This document shows, one piece after another, positions 1-10,103 of a stretch of DNA of 41,133 nt (its first letter is position 1; each line of letters starts with the position of its first letter). Below the pieces are notes generated by a model that did not search any database, was not told the origin of the DNA, and saw nothing but the letters and a program-made list of their open reading frames with translations. The position numbers were made by a program, and so were the translations under genes. Where the stretch lies: NCBI GenBank assembly GCA_025965435.1, contig JAOPWZ010000098.1, forward strand, positions 1 through 41,133, written 5' to 3'. The DNA comes from Aeromicrobium sp. (GTDB lineage: Bacteria > Actinomycetota > Actinomycetes > Propionibacteriales > Nocardioidaceae).

Positions 1-479
1 TCGGCCGAGACGCTGCCGGCCTCGTTCGACAGGTGGATGGCTCCGGACGCATCGGACAGCACCTCCGCCGCGAGGCCACGGGTCTCGGCGTCCACCGCCG
101 TGGCGATGTCGCAGTTGTTCGTCATGAAGCCGACGATCGTCACCGTGTCGACCTGCTTCTCCTCCAACCACTCGGCGACGCCCTCACCGCTGAAGGCGCT
201 TCCGTAGACCTTCGAGGCCCGCTTGAACTCGGGCTTCAGGCGGCGCTCGATCTCGGGGTGCAGCGACCAGCTGGGTGAGTTCACCGCGAACACAGGCGCC
301 CCCTCCGGCATCTCGTGCTGCAGCACGACGACCGGCAGGTCCAGCTCGGTGGCGACGTCGAGGGCTCGCGTGATGTTGGCCAGGGACTGCTCACGCGGCG
401 GGTGCTGGATCTGCAGCACGCCGTCGAAGTACTCGTTCTGGACGTCGACGACGATGAGGGCGCGGCGCTTGGCGGTCAC
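1..479 (-). CDS. Isochorismatase-family cysteine hydrolase (3' end outside window)
   Basis: The reading frame is open to the left window edge, so only the first 159 residues are visible. It begins at a GTG preceded by AAGGAG six bases upstream, a start the ORF track does not list. The N-terminus carries the family strand with the catalytic Asp (ALIVVDVQNEYF). Near residue 120 the nucleophile region VGFMTNNCDIATAVDAETRG holds the expected Cys of the isochorismatase/nicotinamidase superfamily. These enzymes hydrolyse amide or vinyl-ether bonds, and the substrate here cannot be read from sequence. It diverges, with a 99-bp gap, from a DJ-1/AraC regulator, a common pairing in which the regulator probably controls the hydrolase (inference). 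Confidence 0.85.
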   Translation of the reverse strand, partial: MTAKRRALIVVDVQNEYFDGVLQIQHPPREQSLANITRALDVATELDLPVVVLQHEMPEGAPVFAVNSPSWSLHPEIERRLKPEFKRASKVYGSAFSGEGVAEWLEEKQVDTVTIVGFMTNNCDIATAVDAETRGLAAEVLSDASGAIHLSNEAGSVSA

Positions 480-578
480 GATGATCTCCTTGGTTCAGGG
501 CGGATCTCCATCCTCGCCGCGTCCGGCGGCTATCGTGAGTGGCGCAGATGCCAGCTTTCGATGGATTCAGGACAGACA

Positions 579-1532
579 ATGAAGATTGCGATCCACGCCT
601 TCGACGGCATCAGCCTGTTCCACCTGTCGGTCCCGACGACGGTCTTCGCCGAGGTCAGGCGCCTCGGCCTCGACACCTCGTGGGAGACCACGGTGTGGAG
701 CGCCGAACCTCGGGTGACGACGGCGGAGGGCATCGCGCTCGATGACCTCCGTGGTCCGGAGGCCGCCCTCGAGGCGGATCTGCTCGTCTTCCCGTCGTGG
801 CACGCAGACCTGCGTCCGGCCAATGACGACGTAGCCTCCGCGATCGCCGACGCCGCTCGTCGGGGTGCCCGCTTGGCCGGGCTGTGCCTGGGCGCCTTCC
901 CGCTTGCCGGTTCGGGCCTGCTGGACGGGCGATCCGTCGTCACCCACTGGGGTGCCGCCGACGAGATGCCGACCAAGTACCCGTCGGTGCTGGTCAATGC
1001 CGACTCGATCTACATCGACCACGGGGACGTGCTGACGTCCGCCGGCACGGCATCGGCGATCGACGCCTGCCTGCACATCGTCCGTCGAGAGCTCGGGTCG
1101 GAGGCCACGGCGACGCTGGCCAGGTACCTCGTCGTCGCCCCGCACCGGGACGGCGGGCAGGCGCAGTACATCACCCGCCCCATGCCCGAGCCCGACGGAG
1201 TCGGGCAGCTCGGAAGCACGATCGAGTGGACCCTGACGAACCTGGACCAACGGATCAGCGTGGACACGATGGCGGCGCACGCCCAGATGAGCAAGCGCAA
1301 CTTCACCCGCCGCTTCACCGAGGTCACCGGATCGAGCCCGGCACGATGGTTGATGACCCGGCGCCTGGACGAGTCGCGCCGGCTGCTGGAGCGCACGACC
1401 CTGCCGATCGACACGATCGCGACACGCAGCGGCTTCGGCAGCGTCGTGACGTTCCGCCAGCGCTTCGGCGACGCCTACGGCACGACGCCCACCTCGTACC
1501 GCCGCCGATTCGCGGTGCACGCCGCCGGCTGA
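579..1532 (+). CDS. GlxA/FtrA-type regulator: DJ-1/PfpI domain plus AraC helix-turn-helix
   Basis: A 317-residue protein starting at the ATG of MKIAIHAFDGISLF; the longer ORF in the track is an upstream extension over the divergent promoter. Residues 1 to about 190 form a DJ-1/PfpI (class I amidotransferase-like) domain with the nucleophile-elbow segment LCLGAFPLAGSGLLDG. The C-terminal 100 residues are a double AraC helix-turn-helix (ISVDTMAAHAQMSKRNF and IDTIATRSGFGSVVTFRQRF). In this family the N-terminal domain is thought to sense a metabolite rather than act as an amidase. It is divergent from the isochorismatase-family gene and convergent with araA, so it more likely controls the hydrolase than arabinose genes (inference). 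Confidence 0.88.
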   Translation: MKIAIHAFDGISLFHLSVPTTVFAEVRRLGLDTSWETTVWSAEPRVTTAEGIALDDLRGPEAALEADLLVFPSWHADLRPANDDVASAIADAARRGARLAGLCLGAFPLAGSGLLDGRSVVTHWGAADEMPTKYPSVLVNADSIYIDHGDVLTSAGTASAIDACLHIVRRELGSEATATLARYLVVAPHRDGGQAQYITRPMPEPDGVGQLGSTIEWTLTNLDQRISVDTMAAHAQMSKRNFTRRFTEVTGSSPARWLMTRRLDESRRLLERTTLPIDTIATRSGFGSVVTFRQRFGDAYGTTPTSYRRRFAVHAAG

Positions 1533-1565
1533 CCTCGCGAGACGCCCCGACGTCGCGGTCGTCAG
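1529..1565. terminator. Candidate bidirectional terminator between convergent genes
   Basis: An imperfect hairpin lies exactly between the AraC-type gene and araA and spans both stop codons: CTGAC/GTCAG outer arms, CGCGA/TCGCG inner arms and a 12-nt loop. It has no clear U tract on either strand, so termination is inferred from position and stem only. Confidence 0.4.
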
Positions 1566-3064
1566 AGGCCGGCGGCGAGCCGGTAGTAGGCCTGGTTCCA
1601 GCGGAGCTCCTTGAGGAACGTCCGCGGCGTGGTGTCCGCATCGATGTGCAGCAGCTCGGTGCTCAGCATCTCGGCGAGGTCGTCGAACTCCTCCATCCCG
1701 ATGGCCGTCGTCAGCACGGTGTGGTGCGGGCCGCCGGCGATGATCCACGCCTCCGCCGCCGTGACGAGGGACGGGTGCGCCTGCCACACCGCGCAGGCGA
1801 CCGGCAGCCGCGGGAGCGCCTCGTCCGGCTCGACCAAGGTGATGTCGTTGGCGGTGAGCCGGAAGCGGTCGCCCAGGTCGGACAGGCCGACCACGATGCC
1901 CTCGCCGGGATCGGCGATGAAGCGCATCCGCACCGGGTCCTCCCGGTTGCCCATCGAGAGCGGGTGCACCTCGATCGTCGGCTTCTGCGACGTGATGCTG
2001 GGGCAGACCTCGAGCATGTGGGCGCCGAGTGACTTCTCGTTGCCGGGCTCCAGGTGGTACGTGTAGTCCTCCATGAAGGACGTGCCGCCGGGTCGACCCG
2101 CGGCCATGGCCTTGGTCGTGCGGACGAGGACCGAGGTCTTCCAGTCCCCCTCTCCCCCGAAGCCGTAGCCGTCGGCCATCAGCCGCTGCACCGCGAGGCC
2201 CGGCAGCTGGCGGAGCCCGCCGAGGTCCTCGAAGCTCGTCGTGAACGCCCCGAAGCCGCCCTCCTCGAGGAACTCGCGCAGACCGGCCTCGATCCGCGCG
2301 CCGTAGCGGAGACTGCCATGTCGATCTCCCCCGGAGCGCAGCTCGGCGGCGATGTCGTAGAGGTCCTCGTACTCCGCGACCAGCTTGTCGATGCGGGTGT
2401 CGTCGACAGCGTCCACGACATCGACCAGGTCGTTGACACCGTACGTGTTGACCGAGACGCCGAACTTGAGCTCGGCCTCCACCTTGTCGCCCTCGGTGAC
2501 GGCGACGTCGCGCATGTTGTCCCCGAACCGGGCCAGCTTGAGCGACCGCAGCTCGGCGGCGCCGGCCGCGGCCCGGGCCCACGCACCTACCCTGCGACCC
2601 ACGGCGGGGTTGGACACGTGGCCGGCGACGGTCTTGCGGGCCACGCCGAGGCGGGTCTGGATGAAGCCGAACTCGCGATCGCCGTGCGCCGCCTGGTTCA
2701 GGTTCATGAAGTCCATGTCGATCGTGGACCACGGGATGTCGCGGTGCGCCTGGGTGTGCAGGTGCAGGAACGGCTTCTGCAGCGCGTCGAGCCCCTGGAT
2801 CCACATCTTGGCCGGAGAGAACGTGTGCATCCAGCCGATCAGGCCGACGCAGCCGTCGTCGGCGTTGGCCTCGAGGATCGTCCGGCGGATCGCGTCGGAC
2901 GAGGTGAGCACCGGACGCCACACGACCCGCAGCGACAGCTCCGGACTCTCCGCGAGCACGCCGGCGACCTCACGCGACTGCTCGGCGACCTGGCGCAACG
3001 TGTCCTCGCCGTACAGGCCCTGGCTGCCGGTGAGGAACCAGATCTCGCGGTCCGCGCTGCCCAT
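1562..3064 (-). CDS. araA: L-arabinose isomerase
   Basis: A 500-residue protein of the usual AraA length, which converts L-arabinose to L-ribulose in the cytoplasm using Mn2+. The start [20 protein letters not shown] matches the family N-terminus and follows AGAAGGAG; the longer ORF adds araD-side sequence. Recognisable family segments include [42 protein letters not shown] (with a metal-ligand Glu), and [26 protein letters not shown] near the active site. It is the last gene of the araB-araD-araA run, 29 bp downstream of araD, and ends convergent to the AraC-type regulator. It is presumably controlled by the LacI-type repressor in the same gene string. No anomalies were seen. Confidence 0.97.
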   Translation of the reverse strand: MGSADREIWFLTGSQGLYGEDTLRQVAEQSREVAGVLAESPELSLRVVWRPVLTSSDAIRRTILEANADDGCVGLIGWMHTFSPAKMWIQGLDALQKPFLHLHTQAHRDIPWSTIDMDFMNLNQAAHGDREFGFIQTRLGVARKTVAGHVSNPAVGRRVGAWARAAAGAAELRSLKLARFGDNMRDVAVTEGDKVEAELKFGVSVNTYGVNDLVDVVDAVDDTRIDKLVAEYEDLYDIAAELRSGGDRHGSLRYGARIEAGLREFLEEGGFGAFTTSFEDLGGLRQLPGLAVQRLMADGYGFGGEGDWKTSVLVRTTKAMAAGRPGGTSFMEDYTYHLEPGNEKSLGAHMLEVCPSITSQKPTIEVHPLSMGNREDPVRMRFIADPGEGIVVGLSDLGDRFRLTANDITLVEPDEALPRLPVACAVWQAHPSLVTAAEAWIIAGGPHHTVLTTAIGMEEFDDLAEMLSTELLHIDADTTPRTFLKELRWNQAYYRLAAGL

Positions 3065-3093
3065 GGACGTCTCCTTCTGACGGTTTGCACGGC

Positions 3094-3768
3094 TCACTGG
3101 CCATACGCGTTCTGGTAGCGGTCGAACAGGCTGGACACCTGCTCCTGCGCGATGGGCACCGGCTCGCCGAGCTGGCGGGCGATGTGGGTCGTGCGGGCGA
3201 CGTCCTCGCACATCACGGCGGCCTTGACCGCCGAGCGGGCGTCCCGGCCGATCGCGAAGACGCCGTGGTTCTGCATCAGGACGGCCGGCGAGCGGCTGCC
3301 GCGCAGGGTCTGCACGATGCCCCGGCCGATCGAGTCGTCGCCGATCAGCGCGAACGGTCCGACCGGGATCTCACCGCCGAACTCATCGGCCATCATCGTC
3401 AGGACGCACGGGATGGGCTCGGCCCGTGCCGCCCACGCCGTCGCGTACGTCGAGTGGGTGTGCACGACGCCGCCGACCTCGGGCAGGTGCCGGTAGACGT
3501 ACGCCTGCGCGGCGGTGTCGGACGACGGCGCGAGGTCACCCTCGAGCACCGTGCCCACGAGGTCGGTCACGACCATGTTGTCCGGCGTGAGGTCGTCGTA
3601 GCTGACCCCGCTCGGCTTGATCACCATCGCGTCGGCACCGGGGACCCGGGCCGAGACGTTGCCGGCCGTCCAGACGACCAGCTCGTAGCGCGTCAGCTCG
3701 GCGTGCAGCTCGCACACCTCACGGCGCAGACGCGTGATCGTCGACCGGACGTCCTGCGTGACCGTCAT
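3094..3768 (-). CDS. araD: L-ribulose-5-phosphate 4-epimerase
   Basis: A 224-residue class II aldolase/adducin-fold protein that turns L-ribulose 5-phosphate into D-xylulose 5-phosphate, feeding the pentose phosphate pathway. The motifs follow the family: TAGNVSAR (substrate loop), [11 protein letters not shown], a [12 protein letters not shown] segment with the zinc-binding His pair, and [10 protein letters not shown] with a further His. Its ATG overlaps the araB stop codon (ATGA), so translation is coupled to the kinase that makes its substrate. The araBDA order gives all three catabolic steps. L-fuculose-phosphate aldolase is a related family, but the araA/araB context makes the epimerase call strong. 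Confidence 0.95.
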   Translation of the reverse strand: MTVTQDVRSTITRLRREVCELHAELTRYELVVWTAGNVSARVPGADAMVIKPSGVSYDDLTPDNMVVTDLVGTVLEGDLAPSSDTAAQAYVYRHLPEVGGVVHTHSTYATAWAARAEPIPCVLTMMADEFGGEIPVGPFALIGDDSIGRGIVQTLRGSRSPAVLMQNHGVFAIGRDARSAVKAAVMCEDVARTTHIARQLGEPVPIAQEQVSSLFDRYQNAYGQ

Positions 3769-5435
3769 GACGCACCACCGCCGAGCACCTCGCGGCGCAG
3801 CGCACGCAGGCGGTGCATGACGTCGTTGCCGCCGCGACCGAAGTGGTCGTGCAGCGCGGTGTACTCCGCGAAGAGGCGGTCGTAGGTTTCTGAGCGCCCC
3901 TCATCGGGCAGCACCGCTGCCCGATGGAGGGAGCCCATAGCCTTCGCGGCGGCGCGTATGTCCGCGTACGCGCCGGCCGCGACGGCGGCATGGAGGGCAG
4001 CGCCCAGCGCGGGGCCCTGCTCGGACCCGATCACCGCGAGCGGCAGCCGGGTCACGTCGGAGTAGATCTGCATCAGCAGCGGGTTCTTGGACAGCCCGCC
4101 CGCGATGACGAGCTCGTGGACCGGGACCCCACTGGCGTTGAACGCCTCGATGATCGTGCGGGTGCCGAACGCGGTCGCCTCGATCAGGGCCCGGTAGACG
4201 TCCTCGGGGCGCGTCGCGAGCGTCTGGCCGAGCACGAGCCCGGTCAGCTCGTGGTCGACGAGCACCGACCGGTTGCCGCTGTGCCAGTCGAGGGCGACGA
4301 GGCCGTGCGCGCCGACCGGCTGGCGCGATGCCAGCTCGGCGAGGTGCTCGTGCACGCTGGTCCCGGCGGCGGCCGCGGCTTCGCTGACGTAGGCGGGGAC
4401 GCCGTGCTCGACGAACCAGCCGAAGATGTCACCGACGCCGCTCTGACCGGCCTCGTAGCCCCACGTGCCGGCGACGATCCCGCCCTCGACCACGCCGCAC
4501 ATGCCCGGCACCTCGCGCAGCACCTCGGCGCTCATGACGTGGCACGTCGAGGTCCCCATGATCGCCACCATCTGGCCGGCATCGACGGCCTGCGCCGCCG
4601 GTGCGGTGACGTGCGCGTCGACGTTGCCGACCGCCACCGCGATGCCCTCGGGCAGCCCGGTCCAGCTCGCCGCCTCGGCCGTCAACCCTCCGGCGCGATG
4701 ACCGAGCTGACCGATCGGCTGCGCGAGTTTAGCGTTAACAAAATCGGCAAAACCAGGGTTGAGCCCGGCCAGGAAGTCGTCCCCCGGGTAGGCGTCGTCC
4801 TGCAGGATCCCCTTGTAGCCGGCGGAGCAGGCGTTGCGGACGTACGTGCCGCTCAGCCGCCAGACGATCCAGTCGGCGGCCTCGACGAAGCGCTCCATCG
4901 TCGCGTAGACCTCCGGATCCTCCTCGAGGATCTGCAACCCTTTGGCGAACTCCCACTCCGAGGAGATCAGCCCGCCGTAGCGCGGCAGCCAGGCCTCACC
5001 GCGCTGGTCGGCGAGGGTGTTGATGCGGTCGGCCTGCCCCTGCGCGGCGTGGTGCTTCCACAGCTTGACGTACGCGTGCGGCCGGTCGGCGAGCTGCGGC
5101 AGCTCGTTGAGCGGGGTGCCGTCGGCGAGGGTCGGCACCATCGTGCACGCCGTGAAGTCCGTCGCGATGCCGATGACCTGCGCGGGGTCGATCCCGGCGG
5201 CCCGGACGGCGTCCGGCACGGCGTGGCGCAGCACGTCGATGTAGTCCGCGGGCACCTGCAGGGCCCAGTCCGGCGGCAGCGGCACGCCGGGCGTCGTCGG
5301 CAAGGCGTCGGTCAGGACGGCATGCGCGTAGACGTGCACCGCACTCGCGAGCTCACGACCGTCCCCGACCGCGACCACGAGCGCCCGGCCGGAGAGGGTG
5401 CCGAAGTCGACCCCCACGACGTACTGCTCGCTCAT
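3765..5435 (-). CDS. araB: Ribulokinase
   Basis: A 556-residue FGGY-family sugar kinase that phosphorylates L-ribulose with ATP. It starts at MSEQYVVGVDFGTLSGRALVV, which carries the N-terminal phosphate-binding motif. The preceding 138 residues in the ORF track overlap the LacI gene and are spurious. MGTSTCHVMSAEV and, near the C-terminus, VIAGGLSKNPLLMQIYSDV are FGGY signature regions, and the length fits ribulokinases. The ATG overlaps the stop of the LacI-type repressor gene and its TGA overlaps araD. One internal stretch (about residues 228-240, FADFVNAK) uses A/T-ending codons, very unlike the rest of the gene, and contains a near copy of the operator seen upstream of the transporter. 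Confidence 0.96.
   Translation of the reverse strand: MSEQYVVGVDFGTLSGRALVVAVGDGRELASAVHVYAHAVLTDALPTTPGVPLPPDWALQVPADYIDVLRHAVPDAVRAAGIDPAQVIGIATDFTACTMVPTLADGTPLNELPQLADRPHAYVKLWKHHAAQGQADRINTLADQRGEAWLPRYGGLISSEWEFAKGLQILEEDPEVYATMERFVEAADWIVWRLSGTYVRNACSAGYKGILQDDAYPGDDFLAGLNPGFADFVNAKLAQPIGQLGHRAGGLTAEAASWTGLPEGIAVAVGNVDAHVTAPAAQAVDAGQMVAIMGTSTCHVMSAEVLREVPGMCGVVEGGIVAGTWGYEAGQSGVGDIFGWFVEHGVPAYVSEAAAAAGTSVHEHLAELASRQPVGAHGLVALDWHSGNRSVLVDHELTGLVLGQTLATRPEDVYRALIEATAFGTRTIIEAFNASGVPVHELVIAGGLSKNPLLMQIYSDVTRLPLAVIGSEQGPALGAALHAAVAAGAYADIRAAAKAMGSLHRAAVLPDEGRSETYDRLFAEYTALHDHFGRGGNDVMHRLRALRREVLGGGAS
4728..4742. promoter_or_regulatory. Intragenic LacI-type operator-like site inside araB
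   Basis: TTAGCGTTAACAA matches the core TTAGCGCTAACAA of the palindrome at 11285-11306 in 12 of 13 positions. The flanks do not match. In the araB reading direction the site is spelled by GAT TTT GTT AAC GCT AAA, a cluster of A/T-ending codons in a gene that otherwise ends codons in G or C. That suggests selection for the DNA sequence itself. A role as auxiliary operator or roadblock is inference. Confidence 0.5.
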
Positions 5436-6451
5436 CGCTCCGCCTTCCGCGTCCCGACGGGCGACGCGCTCGACCGGCGGATCAGCTCCGGCTCGATGAG
5501 CCGCGGGAGGTCCTCGTCCTCCCCGAGGATCGCCGCGTGCAGGACCGCGATCGCCCGACGACCGACCTCCTGGAAGTTCTGCCGGACCGTGGTCAGCGGC
5601 GGGTTGAGGAACTCGGCCTCCGGTGTGTCGTCGAATCCGACGATGCTCATGTCGTCGGGGACCGTCAGGCCCGCCTCGTCCAGCGCCCGCATCAGGCCGA
5701 TCGCCATCTGGTCGTTGGCGACGAACACCGCGGTGGGCCCGGGGTCGGACACCAGCGCGCGGCCCGCGACGTAGCCGCTGCGGGGCGTCCAGTCGCCCAG
5801 GAGGAGCGGGCCGACGGCCTGCCCCGCCTCGCGCAGGGCGTCCTCCCAACCCTGCCGGCGTGCCTCCGCCTCGGTCCAGGCGAGGGGGCCGCGGACGTGC
5901 GCGATCGAGGTGTGGCCGAGCTCGAGCAGGAGCCGCGTCGCCTCGTACGCGCCGCGGTGCTGGTCGACCCCGACCGCGGACTTGGCGCGGGACAGGTCGC
6001 CCTCGACGACGACGAGCGGGACGCCCGGGTCCTGGCGCCGGATGGCGTCGAGCGCCTCGTGCTGCGCCGCGATCATGACGATGCCCTCGACCGACTGCCG
6101 CATCAGGTGGTCGATCGCGTCGGTGAGCGACTGCGCGGTGACCGTCGAGAGGCTCACCGACCCGGCGAAGTAGCCCGCCTGGCGAGCGGCGTCCTCGACG
6201 GTGCGGCGGACGCTGTTGGGGCCGTACAGCCCCGACTCGGTGCTGATGATCCCGATGGTGGACGACTTGCGCGTCACGAGCGCCCGGGCCGCGGTGTTGG
6301 GCCGGTAGCCCAGCTCCTTGATCGCCGCCTCGACCCGCTCGCGCGTCGACGGCCTGATGTTGGGCATGCCGTTGATGACCCGGGAGACCGTCTGGTGGGA
6401 CACCCCGGCGACCTTCGCGACATCGGCCATCACCGGCGGCGTCGACGTCAC
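5432..6451 (-). CDS. LacI-family repressor of the arabinose genes
   Basis: A 339-residue protein with a LacI helix-turn-helix at the N-terminus (MADVAKVAGVSHQTVSRVIN, then the hinge-side GYRPNTAARAL) and a periplasmic-binding-protein-like effector domain (for example AVFVANDQMAIGLMRALDEAG and SIVGFDDTPEAEFLNPPLTTV). The chosen GTG start overlaps the permease stop codon (GTGA) and has GGAGG five bases upstream; the longer ATG in the track lies deep in the permease gene. It sits between transporter and kinase genes, overlapping both by 4 bp, so it is made from the operon it probably represses. The likely effector is L-arabinose or a derivative, and the likely operator is the palindrome at 11285-11306. 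An AraR-like role is inferred from context. Confidence 0.93.
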   Translation of the reverse strand: MTSTPPVMADVAKVAGVSHQTVSRVINGMPNIRPSTRERVEAAIKELGYRPNTAARALVTRKSSTIGIISTESGLYGPNSVRRTVEDAARQAGYFAGSVSLSTVTAQSLTDAIDHLMRQSVEGIVMIAAQHEALDAIRRQDPGVPLVVVEGDLSRAKSAVGVDQHRGAYEATRLLLELGHTSIAHVRGPLAWTEAEARRQGWEDALREAGQAVGPLLLGDWTPRSGYVAGRALVSDPGPTAVFVANDQMAIGLMRALDEAGLTVPDDMSIVGFDDTPEAEFLNPPLTTVRQNFQEVGRRAIAVLHAAILGEDEDLPRLIEPELIRRSSASPVGTRKAER

Positions 6452-7464
6452 GCGGGCCTCCGCGTGAAGATCCGCTGGATCATGACGAACACCAGCAGCA
6501 GCACGCCGATCGTGATCTTGGTCCACCACGAGCTGAGATTACCGTCGAACGAGATGAACGTCTGGATGGTTCCGAGAACCAGCACCCCCAGCGCGGAGCC
6601 GAGCACGAGGCCCGAGCCGCCGGTCAGCAACGTCCCGCCGATGACGACCGCGGCGATCGCGTCGAGCTCCATGCCGACGGCGTGCAGGCTGTAGCCCGAG
6701 AGCATGTAGAGGGAGAACAGCAGTCCGGCCAGCGACGAGCAGAAGCCGCTGATGACGTACACGCCGACCTTGGTCCGGGCGACCGCCAGCCCCATCAGGA
6801 GGGCCGACTGCTCGCTGCCCCCGACGGCGTAGACCGTGCGGCCGAACCGGGTCATGTGCAGGGCCCACGCCGCGATGACCAGCACGACGAGGGAGATCAC
6901 CACGGCCGGGGTGATGAAGTGACCCCCCGGCACCTCGATCGTGCCCATCGCGAACGACGTGAACGTCTCGTTCTTGATCGGGATCGACTCGACGCTGATC
7001 AGGTAGCAGAGGCCACGGGCGAGGAACATCCCGGCGAGCGTCACGATGAACGGCTGGATCTCGAAGTAGTGGATCACCAGGCCCATCAGCAGACCCAGCA
7101 CCGAGCCGGTCAGCAGGACCGCGATGATCGTCAGCGGCGCCGGCCAGCCGGCCCGCAGGGTGGAGGCGGCGATCATCGTGGACAGCGCGACGACCGAGCC
7201 GACCGACAGGTCGATGCCGCCCGTCAGGATCACGAACGTCATGCCGACCGCGAGGACGATCAGGAAGGCGTTGTCGACGAAGAGGTTGAGGATGACCTGC
7301 GGAGACGAGAACCCCTCGTAGCGGATCGTGCCGGCGCCGAACATGCCGACGAACAAGGCGAAGGTCGCGATGACTGGATAGAACCGGGGCGGTGGCGTGT
7401 ATCGGCGGACCGATTCCGGCAGCGAGCTGCCGAGGTCCTTGATCACGGGGGCCTGCACGCTCAT
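6448..7464 (-). CDS. yjfF: Sugar ABC transporter permease, YjfF type
   Basis: A 338-residue integral membrane protein of the CUT2/BPD_transp_2 family. Hydrophobic segments are spread throughout, with the hallmark VGMTFVILTGGIDLSVGSVVALS shared by RbsC-like permeases and, near the C-terminus, AIAAVVIGGTLLTGGSGLVLGSALG. It pairs with the next gene as the second half of a heterodimeric permease, as in E. coli ytfT-yjfF (galactofuranose uptake). Its ATG overlaps the stop of the upstream permease gene and its stop overlaps the LacI-type gene. In this operon the substrate is most likely L-arabinose or an arabinofuranoside, inferred from araBDA. Confidence 0.93.
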   Translation of the reverse strand: MSVQAPVIKDLGSSLPESVRRYTPPPRFYPVIATFALFVGMFGAGTIRYEGFSSPQVILNLFVDNAFLIVLAVGMTFVILTGGIDLSVGSVVALSTMIAASTLRAGWPAPLTIIAVLLTGSVLGLLMGLVIHYFEIQPFIVTLAGMFLARGLCYLISVESIPIKNETFTSFAMGTIEVPGGHFITPAVVISLVVLVIAAWALHMTRFGRTVYAVGGSEQSALLMGLAVARTKVGVYVISGFCSSLAGLLFSLYMLSGYSLHAVGMELDAIAAVVIGGTLLTGGSGLVLGSALGVLVLGTIQTFISFDGNLSSWWTKITIGVLLLVFVMIQRIFTRRPA

Positions 7465-8478
7465 GCGGCCGAGCCTTTCGTGAGGAGGGGCGACTGTCGT
7501 CGGACGGACAGCGCCGCGCGAGCCTTGGGCGACTGCAGGAGGCAGACCAGGATGACCACGACGGCCTTGAACAGGTAGTTGGTCTCGGACGGGATGCCGA
7601 TCGTGGGGATCGTCGTCGCGAGGGTCTGGATGAACATCGCGCCGATCAGCGTGCCGGTCAGCGAGAACCGGCCGCCGGCCAGCGACGTGCCGCCGATGAC
7701 GACCGCGAGGATCGCGTCGAGCTCGATGAACAGGCCGGCGTTGTTGGCGTCGGCCGCGCTGGTGTTGGACGCGATCATCACCCCGGCGATGCCGGCGCAG
7801 AACGCGACGAAGACGTACACCGTCCAGGTGATGGTGCGGGCCCGGACGCCGGCGAGCCGGCTGGCCTCGGGGTTGATGCCGACGGACTCGATCAGCATGC
7901 CCAGCGCGGTGCGCCGGGTCAGCACGGCCGTGACGGCGAAGACCGCCATGGCGATGAGGATCGCGACGGGCAGACCCAGCACGAAGCCCGCGCCGACCTT
8001 CTTGAACAGGGCGTTGTTGACCGTGATGATCTGGCCGTCGGTGATCAGCATCGCCAGGCCGCGTCCGGCCGTCATCAGCACCAGCGTGGCGATGATCGGC
8101 TGGATCCCGAGCACCGCGATCAGGAACCCGTTCCAGAGCCCGAGCAGCACGCAGACGCCGACCGCCAGGCTCATGGCGACGATCGCCCGGCTCACCGAGC
8201 CCTCGTCGGGCGAGCCGGCCAGGTACGTGCAGGTGACCGCGCCGGCGATCGCGACGATCGCGCCGACCGACAGGTCGATGCCGCGGGTCGCGATGACCAG
8301 CGTCATGCCGAGCGCGATGAGCAGCGTGGGGGCACCGTTGCGCAGGATGTCGATCAGGCTGCCGTAGAGGTGGCCGTCCTGGATCCGGATCGAGAAGAAC
8401 GACGGCGTGGCGATGACGTTGACCACGAGCAGCAGCGCCAGCGCCAGGAGCGGCCAGAACAGGGTGTGACGGGTCAGG

Positions 8479-8486
<8 letters not shown>
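7461..8486 (-). CDS. ytfT: Sugar ABC transporter permease, YtfT type
   Basis: A 341-residue CUT2 permease with many membrane helices. Family landmarks are LGMTLVIATRGIDLSVGAIVAIAG in the first half and LDAILAVVIGGTSLAGGRFSLTGTLIGAMF near the end. It starts at MRSLTRHTLFWPLL and overlaps the end of the ATPase gene by 8 bp; its stop overlaps the yjfF-type gene by 4 bp. It forms the membrane channel together with that partner. Specificity rests on the operon context, not on the permease sequence. Confidence 0.93.
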
Positions 8487-10038
<1,552 letters not shown>

Positions 10039-10060
10039 CTCGATTCCTCGTCGGTGGGAT

Positions 10061-10090
10061 GGGGCCCTGCGCGCTGTGGCGCAGGGCCCC
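10061..10090. terminator. Perfect 12-bp stem-loop between binding-protein and ATPase genes
   Basis: GGGGCCCTGCGC and GCGCAGGGCCCC form a perfect stem closed by a 6-nt loop in the 65-bp gap between the ytfQ-type stop and the ytfR-type start. There is no U tract. Such hairpins after binding-protein genes usually stabilise the upstream mRNA or partly terminate, so the soluble protein is made in excess. This role is inferred. Confidence 0.7.
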
Positions 10091-10103
10091 GGACCTGATG
10101 GCG

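Noticed and set aside
567-2921. 784-residue minus-strand ORF
   Set aside because: Shadow frame of araA and the AraC-type gene; Arg/Gly/Pro-rich with no family features, crossing two confirmed genes.
3924-5774. 616-residue plus-strand ORF
   Set aside because: Antisense of araB and part of the LacI gene; no recognisable domains.
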